Shown: one piece after another, positions 5,488 through 10,286 of the stretch | Position numbering within the stretch: position 1 is the first letter of the stretch | How the letters are laid out: every line of letters starts with the position of its first letter | Origin: Campylobacterales bacterium | Lineage (GTDB): Bacteria > Campylobacterota > Campylobacteria > Campylobacterales > JAADDG01 | DNA length: 10,286 bases | Assembly: GCA_027009865.1 (NCBI GenBank) | Contig: JALVCR010000172.1 | Location: forward strand, 1-10,286 | Direction: 5' to 3' | Made by a program: the position numbers and the translations under genes | The notes under the pieces: generated by a model | The model's input: only the letters and a program-made list of their open reading frames with translations | Database searches by the model: none | What the model was told of the DNA's origin: nothing

Positions 5488-5832
5488 CTAAATTTCATCG
5501 GATTTGGTTACGGGCATAAAAAATCCGTTTAGAGAATACATGCATATTTTCCTTATTTTTTCAAATTTTTCCTTCTCTATCGGCCATTTTTTCAGCTTAA
5601 AACCGTATCTTCTAACTTCTATTATTTCATATTCGACCAAAATTTTTTGAACCATCTTTTTTACTATCTCTTCATACTCTTTTACGCTCTTTTTATGCTC
5701 AAAAATATATATCAGTTTGGCTATCTGGTTGATAGAAGCCCTTGCATTATTGTGAATTAAAAAAAGTATTGCGGCCGGAACGTATATGTCGCTTTTTTTG
5801 ATAAATTTTTCCGTAAATTCCAAAAGATCCAT
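5488..5832 (-). CDS. Conserved-looking hypothetical protein, possible winged-helix domain
   Basis: I do not recognise this 114-residue basic protein. It lacks a signal peptide and membrane segments. Residues 17-65 look like a run of helices (IYVPAAILFLIHNN, ASINQIAKLIYIF, VKEYEEIVKKMVQKIL). A short two-strand element follows, YEIIEVRRYGFKLKKW, reminiscent of the wing of a winged helix-turn-helix protein. A nucleic-acid-binding role is a guess from this shape. Coding is supported by an ATG at 5832 with AAAGG at normal spacing and a clear promoter just upstream (TTGAAA, 17 bases, TAAAAT). It appears monocistronic, between the ribosomal terminator and the leuC leader. No terminator was found after its stop, so read-through into the leuC operon is possible. 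Confidence 0.7.
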   Translation of the reverse strand: MDLLEFTEKFIKKSDIYVPAAILFLIHNNARASINQIAKLIYIFEHKKSVKEYEEIVKKMVQKILVEYEIIEVRRYGFKLKKWPIEKEKFEKIRKICMYSLNGFFMPVTKSDEI

Positions 5833-5852
5833 AATTTAGCCTTTGTATTATC

Positions 5853-5888
5853 TAACTAAATTTTACAATAAAAGAGGCTATGTTTCAA
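5853..5888 (-). promoter_or_regulatory. Sigma70-type promoter of the 114-residue hypothetical gene
   Basis: Minus-strand TTGAAA (5888-5883, five of six bases matching the -35 consensus) is separated by exactly 17 bases from TAAAAT (5865-5860). The start site would fall near 5853, leaving a leader of about 20 bases with an AAAGG ribosome site before the ATG at 5832. It is the best-formed promoter in the window. A second TATAAT at 5900-5895 may add to it. Confidence 0.6.
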
Positions 5889-5990
5889 AAAGGGATTATA
5901 AAGAAGAGAAATATTTTTTATAAGAAAAAGTTTTTCTAAAGGAAGCTTATTTGTAAAGATTTTAAAGTTTAAAGTGTGAAGAAAAGTAAC

Positions 5991-6018
5991 AAAAAAGCAG
6001 GTTTAAACCTGCTTTTTT
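5991..6018 (-). terminator. Perfectly palindromic terminator of the rpsF-ssb-rpsR operon
   Basis: A flawless 28-bp palindrome: six A, GCAGG, TTTAAA, CCTGC, six T. On the minus strand it gives an A-tract, a GC-containing stem and a T-tract, and the last two bases of its right half lie inside the rpsR stop codon (6017-6019). It would also stop transcription arriving on the plus strand. The stretch between it and the next gene (5833-5990) holds only that gene's promoter region. Confidence 0.88.
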
Positions 6019-6283
6019 ACTCCTCTAAAGCTTTGAAAGGATTATCTATTACTTTTTTTCTATCTACGATATAAGGAATGAAAGCAGCCTGTCTTGCTCT
6101 TTTGATAGCTTTCTCCACCATCTCTTGATGCTTTTTGCAATTTCCAGTAAGTCTTCTTGGCATAATTTTGTATCTCTCAGATAGCGTGTGCTTTAATAAA
6201 GAGAGATCCTTATAATCTATCATTGTAATTTTAGCTTCGCAATATTTGCAATATTTTTTAGTATATCTTCTTTTATTTGACAT
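6017..6283 (-). CDS. rpsR: 30S ribosomal protein S18
   Basis: S18 binds beside S6 on the platform of the small ribosomal subunit. The 88-residue sequence has the family core IDYKDLSLLKHTLSERYKIMPRRLTG and IKRARQAAFIPYI. It carries Cys12-X2-Cys15 together with Cys49-X2-His52 (NCKKHQ), the potential zinc-binding set of the C+ form of S18, rather than the metal-free form. The ATG at 6283 is preceded by AGGAGAG. The gene is the last of the rpsF-ssb-rpsR unit, 24 bases after ssb, and its stop codon is embedded in the operon terminator. Confidence 0.97.
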   Translation of the reverse strand: MSNKRRYTKKYCKYCEAKITMIDYKDLSLLKHTLSERYKIMPRRLTGNCKKHQEMVEKAIKRARQAAFIPYIVDRKKVIDNPFKALEE

Positions 6284-6307
6284 TTTATCTTCTCTCCTGT
6301 TTTTTTT

Positions 6308-6790
6308 CTAAAAAGGTATTTCGTTATCGTCTATATCAATTTCCGGTATGTTAGGCTCGTTTTGCTCGTTTTGAGGTTTAGAAGTCATAGGCTGCTGATA
6401 AGAGCTTCTAACCTGCGGTTGCTGATAGCCTCCTGGTGTTGGGATTTCTCCCTCATTTACCTGACCTCTTGCATCAAGCATTTGAAGCGTCTCTACCGTA
6501 ACTGAATGTTTGCTTCTTCTCTGTCCTGTTTGATCAGTCCACTGCTCAAATTTCAATCTTCCTTCCACTAAAACTTTGGAACCTTTTTTTAGGTATTGGT
6601 TGGCAATTTCGGCTGTTCGGCCAAAAAAGGTGATATCTATAAAGCACACCTCGTCTCTTTGCTCTCCCATCTGATTTTTAAATCTTCGGTTTGTAGCAAT
6701 TGCTGTGCTTCCGATAGCCGTTCCACTTGGAAGATACCTTAATTCTATATCTCTTGTAAGATTGCCAACCAAAATCACTTTATTAAACAT
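6308..6790 (-). CDS. ssb: Single-stranded DNA-binding protein
   Basis: SSB coats single-stranded DNA during replication, repair and recombination and recruits partner proteins through its C-terminal tip. Residues 1-107 form the OB fold: MFNKVILVGNLTRDIELRYL, the aromatic and basic DNA-contact strands EVCFIDITFFGRTAE and LVEGRLKFEQW (Trp84). A Gln/Pro-rich flexible linker (about 108-148) follows, and the protein ends in the acidic tip DIDDNEIPF, the standard protein-interaction motif. At 160 residues it is a normal length. The ATG at 6790 is 3 bases after the rpsF stop, and the ribosome site AAGGA lies inside the end of rpsF, so the two are translationally coupled. The rpsF-ssb-rpsR order is conserved across many bacteria. 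Confidence 0.97.
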   Translation of the reverse strand: MFNKVILVGNLTRDIELRYLPSGTAIGSTAIATNRRFKNQMGEQRDEVCFIDITFFGRTAEIANQYLKKGSKVLVEGRLKFEQWTDQTGQRRSKHSVTVETLQMLDARGQVNEGEIPTPGGYQQPQVRSSYQQPMTSKPQNEQNEPNIPEIDIDDNEIPF

Positions 6791-6793
6791 AAA

Positions 6794-7204
6794 TTATCCT
6801 TGGGCTTTTTCGCCTTCTGTTTGAGTCTCTTTTTCCTCTTTTTGTTCTATCTTTTCAGGTTTTTGAGGCTCTATTTTTCCTTTTGTGGAGAGAATTTCCC
6901 ACTGTTTTATCTCTTTTTTATTCTCATATTTTACCGTCAAAAATCTTAAAATCTCCTCGGTTATTCTCATAATTCTCTCTATTTCAGCAATAGAGCTTGG
7001 AGGCGCTTTGTAGTAAAATACAAAATAGTGTCCTCTTTGGTGTTTGTCTATCTCATATCCGAGTTTTCTCATTCCAAGATCTTGCAAGGAAGCGATTTGC
7101 GCTTGGTTTTTTTCCAAAACCTCTTTTACAAAATCAACTTTTGCTTTAACCTCTTCTTCGGTTAAAGTGGGCTTTAAAATAATAAGCAGTTCGTAATGTC
7201 TCAT
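6794..7204 (-). CDS. rpsF: 30S ribosomal protein S6
   Basis: S6 pairs with S18 on the small-subunit platform. The ferredoxin-like fold spans about residues 1-95, from MRHYELLIILKPTLTEEEV through the strand GMRKLGYEIDKHQRGHYFVFYY to ITEEILRFLTVKYE. A low-complexity Lys/Glu/Gln tail (about 108-136) extends the protein beyond the usual end, giving 136 residues; such charged tails are common in S6. The ATG at 7204 has a strong AAGGAGA ribosome site. It starts the rpsF-ssb-rpsR unit, downstream of a promoter that overlaps the end of holA. Feedback control by the S6:S18 complex on the leader is known in other bacteria; a leader hairpin is present here, but the binding motif was not recognised. Confidence 0.96.
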   Translation of the reverse strand: MRHYELLIILKPTLTEEEVKAKVDFVKEVLEKNQAQIASLQDLGMRKLGYEIDKHQRGHYFVFYYKAPPSSIAEIERIMRITEEILRFLTVKYENKKEIKQWEILSTKGKIEPQKPEKIEQKEEKETQTEGEKAQG

Positions 7205-7230
7205 ATATTCTTTCTCCTTATGGATTTTTA

Positions 7231-7252
7231 GCCCTTTTTAAAAAAAAAGAGC
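7231..7252 (-). promoter_or_regulatory. Leader hairpin upstream of rpsF
   Basis: On the minus strand GCTCTTTTT pairs with AAAAAGGGC (one G-T wobble) around a short T/A loop, a 9-bp hairpin between the predicted start site and the rpsF ribosome site. In other bacteria this leader contains an S6:S18-binding structure with a conserved CCG bulge; that signature is not clearly present, so the role is open. Confidence 0.3.
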
Positions 7253-7268
7253 AAGGATTTGCATTTAG

Positions 7269-7281
7269 CGCGGCGATTATA
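7269..7281 (-). promoter_or_regulatory. rpsF operon promoter with GC-only discriminator
   Basis: Minus-strand TATAAT (7281-7276) abuts the holA stop codon (TAG at 7284-7282) and is preceded by T-rich DNA; no good -35 is visible. It is followed directly by CGCCGCGC, eight G/C bases in a row in very AT-rich DNA. A GC-rich discriminator is the hallmark of promoters under stringent (ppGpp) control in well-studied bacteria, which fits a ribosomal protein operon. Confidence 0.55.
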
Positions 7282-8265
7282 CTATAAAAATGTTTGAATT
7301 TTTATTAAAGAGCTTATTAGAAGCGATTTTTTATCCAAGTTTGCATATTTTTTTAACTTAAGTTCTGTATCCAATAGATGATCAAGCAAAATTTTATATT
7401 TCTCAAGCGGGATTTTAATGCTAAGCCTTGCTTTCTTTTGGGCTATGAATTGGGGCATATTAAATCCCGTAATCTCTTTTGGATCTATTCTTCCATTTAT
7501 TTTTATATAGATATGAAACATAAAAAGCTGAGTTATATAGTTTTCCAAGGCGTTTATTATCGATATTTCATCATTTGCCCCTTCTTCTAAAATATGATGT
7601 AAAGCCTCTTTTATATCCTCTTTATTCATAATTTTCTCTATTAAATCCTCTATGCTTACGCTTCCAAGGCCGTAAACGACTCGGTCTATATCTTTTGCTC
7701 CTATTTTTCCATCTATAAGCGCAAGTTTTTCAAGCTCTCTTTGAGATAGGGCTATATCTTCGTTTTGAAGGAAATAGAGATGCTCAATCGCATACCGCTC
7801 TATATCTATTTTAAGCTCTTTTGCTTTAATCTCCAACAAATCTATAGCCTCTTTGGGATAGGGTTTGAAAAATCTCACGCTTTGGGCGTTTTGCTTTTTT
7901 ACAAAAGATTTAGCCACCTCTTTTGCTTTAAAATCGTCTGCGTGAAACTGCAGAATAAAAAAACTGTTTGGGGTTTTATTGCATATTTTAATAAGAGTGT
8001 CTATCTCTTTTTTTGGAAGCTTTTTATCTGTTTTTATGATTAAAACATTATTTTCTCCAAAAAGAGAGGATTGAGATATAAAATTTTTTGCGCTTTTAAA
8101 ATCATATTCGTCAAAATAGAAACTAAGTCTCTCATCCTCTCCTCCAAAAATAGAGGCTAATTTTTTTCCATATAAATCGATAAAATATTCACACTCCCCG
8201 TAAAGCATAATCGATTTTGGAAGCTCTCTTTTTTCAATTAAGAGATCCAAATCTTTTTTATACAT
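7282..8265 (-). CDS. holA: DNA polymerase III delta subunit-like protein
   Basis: The delta subunit is the clamp-loader wrench that opens the sliding clamp during replication. The 327-residue protein has the delta layout: an N-terminal AAA+-like domain without Walker motifs, starting MYKKDLDLLIEKRELPKSIMLYGECEYFIDLY (the LYGxExxLI region of the family). A middle lid follows, with IALSQRELEKLALIDGKIGAKDID (family: LxxELEKLxLYxG, ItxxdV) and VSIEDLIEKIMNKEDIKEAL. The C-terminal collar helices end KKYANLDKKSLLISSLIKI. Divergence is high, as in other Campylobacterota, where this gene is often left hypothetical. Its ATG overlaps the rnr stop by 8 bases (ATGTATAA), and the rpsF promoter starts at its stop. 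The rnr-holA-rpsF order supports the assignment. Confidence 0.85.
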   Translation of the reverse strand: MYKKDLDLLIEKRELPKSIMLYGECEYFIDLYGKKLASIFGGEDERLSFYFDEYDFKSAKNFISQSSLFGENNVLIIKTDKKLPKKEIDTLIKICNKTPNSFFILQFHADDFKAKEVAKSFVKKQNAQSVRFFKPYPKEAIDLLEIKAKELKIDIERYAIEHLYFLQNEDIALSQRELEKLALIDGKIGAKDIDRVVYGLGSVSIEDLIEKIMNKEDIKEALHHILEEGANDEISIINALENYITQLFMFHIYIKINGRIDPKEITGFNMPQFIAQKKARLSIKIPLEKYKILLDHLLDTELKLKKYANLDKKSLLISSLIKIQTFL

Positions 8266-10204
8266 CCACTCTCTCTACTATTTTTGCAAATATTTTAGCA
8301 CTTGCTATATTTGAAATGACTATTTTTACTTTTACTTTTTGAAAAAGCTCCACGTCCTCATCTAATAAAAATATCCTGCATCCCTTTATATTCTCATCTT
8401 CCAAAATGGCTATCGGATTTTTTTGCGGATCTACTATAATAGCTTCAAAAATCTCTCCCTCTTTTGCTTTTGCCCATCTGGCATATTTTCTATCCATAAA
8501 ATCCCACTCAACTTTTGCGCTTTCTCTCTCAAGCTCGCTTATTTTCACAGTAAGCGGCTCTAAATTTTCAAGGATAAAATTTTCTCTTTTTTTATCTTTC
8601 CTTATGATAGCTTTAAGGAGTCTGTGAAGAGTTAAATCGCTGTATCTTCTAATCGGAGAGGTAAAATGGGTATATTTGTCAAATCCCAAACCAAAATGGC
8701 CTATATTCTCAAAAGTATATTTGGCCTGTTTTTGGGCTCTTATTAGAAGTTTTCCGACATGCTCCTCTAAATTTAAATCTTTTGCCTTTTTTTGGATATT
8801 GACTATTAGCTGATGTATATCGCTTGTAAATTCTGCAAATATTCCAATAACCGCAAGATCATCCAAAAGCTCTTGTATTTTATCAAGATCCGGTTTTTCG
8901 TGGGTTCTAAAAATTCCCTGCTTAAAATATTTAGCGGCCGCTTTATTGGCAAGAAGCATACAGTCTTCTATCAGCGCGTGAGATGGAGTCTCCTTTTCGA
9001 TTGTAGTTTTTATTAGATTTTGATTTTCGTCAAGCTCCATTCTAATTTCGCTGTTTTCAAAATCAAATCCCTTTTTTAATCTCTTTTCTCTAAGCTTTTT
9101 GGTAACTTCATATAGGGGGAGAATATAAGAGAGTATCTTTTGGTCATCTTTTGAAGCTGTTTTTGGATTTTGCAAATATTTATCTATCTCGTCATATGTA
9201 AATCTTCTTTTTGAATGAATGATACTCTCTAAAAGCTCCTCTTTAACAGGTTCTAAACTCTCTTTATCAAGCGTTATTTTGAAAGTGAAAGTTAATCTGT
9301 CTTCATTTGGTTTTAGAGAGCATATATTTTCGCTAAGAGCTCTTGGAAGCATAGGGATTGCTTTGTGGGGAAAATAGATAGAAAATCCTCTCTCTTTTGC
9401 CTCCTTGTCTATCGCTCCCATAGAAAATACATATTCGCTTACATCCGCTATGGCTACATAGAGAGTGAAATTTTTCTCATCAAAATAGATTGCATCGTCA
9501 AAATCTTTTGCAGTCGGCGGATCTATCGTGCAAAAAGGAAGATTTGTCAAATCAATTCTCTCAGGATACATCGATTTATCTACAAAATCTCCGTGGCTTT
9601 TAGCTTCAGCTTCCGCCTCTTTAGAAAACTCCTCTTTTTTATTATAAAGCGCTAAGGATATTTTTTCATCTATTTTTGGATCGTCCAATACTCCCAAAAC
9701 TTCCAAAACGGCGTTTGTCTGGCTGTCAAGCTTCAAAACTGTTCCCAAAGGAAGTTTTTTTAAAGATTTTGAAGATGCGGCTATATCTACTGCCATTTCT
9801 GTTTTTATGTTTATTCCAACAACTCTTCCGTTCTTTTCGTCGGTATAAACGATTGTTGTAAGAAATTTTTTCTCGACTATATAGATAACTTTAGCTTTCG
9901 GGCGGGAGCCTTTGGCAAAAACTCTCTTTGCTATTACCAAATCCCCTTTTGTAGCGCCGTTTAGATCTCTTCTTTCTATTAAAAGATCCTTTTTGGCTTT
10001 GCCGTGCAAAAGCTCTAAATAACCGGTTCCGTTTTTTGCCACATCTATAATCCCGGCTCTAAATTTAGAAGAGAGCCTGTATATATCTTTTTTCTTCTTA
10101 ACAGCTTTAATTAAAGAGAGCTCTCTTATTAGCTCTCTATCTTTTTTTAAAAGGTCTTTTTCTTTTACTCCTGTTGTGGCTAATTTAATCAAAAATTCTT
10201 TCAC
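8258..10204 (-). CDS. rnr: Ribonuclease R family 3'-5' exoribonuclease
   Basis: RNase R degrades structured RNA from the 3' end. The 648-residue protein carries cold-shock-like RNA-binding segments in about residues 48-170 (FRAGIIDVAKNGTGYL and following strands). The RNB catalytic domain follows, with the metal-binding motif TIDPPTAKDFDDAI (226-239; Asp228, Asp234, Asp236, Asp237) and the signature TSPIRRYSDLTLHRLL (515-530). A C-terminal S1-like domain runs from about 577 to 645. It is shorter than the E. coli enzyme (about 800 residues): the N-terminal helix-turn-helix region is reduced and the basic tail is absent, as is usual for Campylobacterota. The start is GTG at 10204, with GAAGGA nine bases upstream. 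RNase II is less likely because of the S1 context and gene neighbourhood. It overlaps holA, so the two are co-transcribed. Confidence 0.95.
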   Translation of the reverse strand: MKEFLIKLATTGVKEKDLLKKDRELIRELSLIKAVKKKKDIYRLSSKFRAGIIDVAKNGTGYLELLHGKAKKDLLIERRDLNGATKGDLVIAKRVFAKGSRPKAKVIYIVEKKFLTTIVYTDEKNGRVVGINIKTEMAVDIAASSKSLKKLPLGTVLKLDSQTNAVLEVLGVLDDPKIDEKISLALYNKKEEFSKEAEAEAKSHGDFVDKSMYPERIDLTNLPFCTIDPPTAKDFDDAIYFDEKNFTLYVAIADVSEYVFSMGAIDKEAKERGFSIYFPHKAIPMLPRALSENICSLKPNEDRLTFTFKITLDKESLEPVKEELLESIIHSKRRFTYDEIDKYLQNPKTASKDDQKILSYILPLYEVTKKLREKRLKKGFDFENSEIRMELDENQNLIKTTIEKETPSHALIEDCMLLANKAAAKYFKQGIFRTHEKPDLDKIQELLDDLAVIGIFAEFTSDIHQLIVNIQKKAKDLNLEEHVGKLLIRAQKQAKYTFENIGHFGLGFDKYTHFTSPIRRYSDLTLHRLLKAIIRKDKKRENFILENLEPLTVKISELERESAKVEWDFMDRKYARWAKAKEGEIFEAIIVDPQKNPIAILEDENIKGCRIFLLDEDVELFQKVKVKIVISNIASAKIFAKIVERVDV

Positions 10205-10253
10205 TAATATTTTTCCTTCTTTACATTTTCTTTGAATGCGTAAAGTTAGTTAT

Positions 10254-10286
10254 CTAAGATTTTGGTCTAAAAACCTTTATCACATC
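10254..10286 (-). CDS. Possible C-terminus of the gene upstream of rnr (5' end outside window)
   Basis: On the minus strand the frame entering at the right edge reads DVIKVFRPKS and then stops (TAG, 10256-10254), 49 bases before the rnr GTG. The other two minus-strand frames stop earlier. Ten codons are too few to identify a protein, and this may be non-coding; it is listed because a co-oriented upstream gene would fit the operon pattern. Confidence 0.25.
   Translation of the reverse strand, partial: DVIKVFRPKS

Noticed and set aside
10236..10286. Plus-strand frame starting ATG and open to the right edge (MRKVSYLRFW...)
   Set aside because: There is no ribosome site, only 31 bases separate it from the divergent rnr start, and a co-oriented upstream gene end explains the region at least as well.

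Overview
The window reads as an AT-rich genome segment of a Campylobacterota (Epsilonproteobacteria) bacterium. This rests on recognised family resemblance: a short RNase R beside a delta-type DNA polymerase III subunit and the rpsF-ssb-rpsR cluster, small c-type cytochromes, an archaeal-length LeuC, and T-rich promoters with TATAAT-like -10 boxes. The genus cannot be fixed from the sequence.

Layout. Apart from the 3' tail of one plus-strand gene at the far left (an AAA-ATPase/PD-(D/E)XK nuclease-like protein, ending at 124 and followed by a hairpin terminator), every gene lies on the minus strand and is transcribed from high to low coordinates. In transcription order the first block is housekeeping: rnr (10204-8258, GTG start) overlaps holA (8265-7282) by 8 bases. 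After a promoter with a very GC-rich discriminator come rpsF (7204-6794), ssb (6790-6308) and rpsR (6283-6017). This block ends in a perfect 28-bp palindromic terminator that overlaps the rpsR stop.

Next is a single 114-codon gene of unknown function (5832-5488) with a good promoter of its own. After a 204-base gap containing a 23-bp-period repeat comes a tightly packed six-gene run: leuC, mobA, a Dabb-domain gene, an OmpR-type response regulator, a histidine kinase, and a small mono-haem cytochrome c. The first three junctions and the last two overlap or nearly touch. The regulator appears to have an additional promoter that would give a leaderless message. The run therefore joins leucine synthesis and molybdenum cofactor synthesis to a signalling module carrying its own haem protein.

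The last block holds two small exported proteins with their own promoter: a cytochrome c-like protein that has lost the CXXCH haem motif (916-593), and a class I cytochrome c (c553 type, 559-260). The cytochromes would act in the periplasm in electron transfer.

The least explained pieces are a GC-rich, dyad-rich element at about 161-274, the cytochrome in the two-component operon that has no evident second axial haem ligand, the haem-less cytochrome homologue, and the 114-residue protein. No CRISPR array, tRNA, rRNA or intact mobile element was seen.
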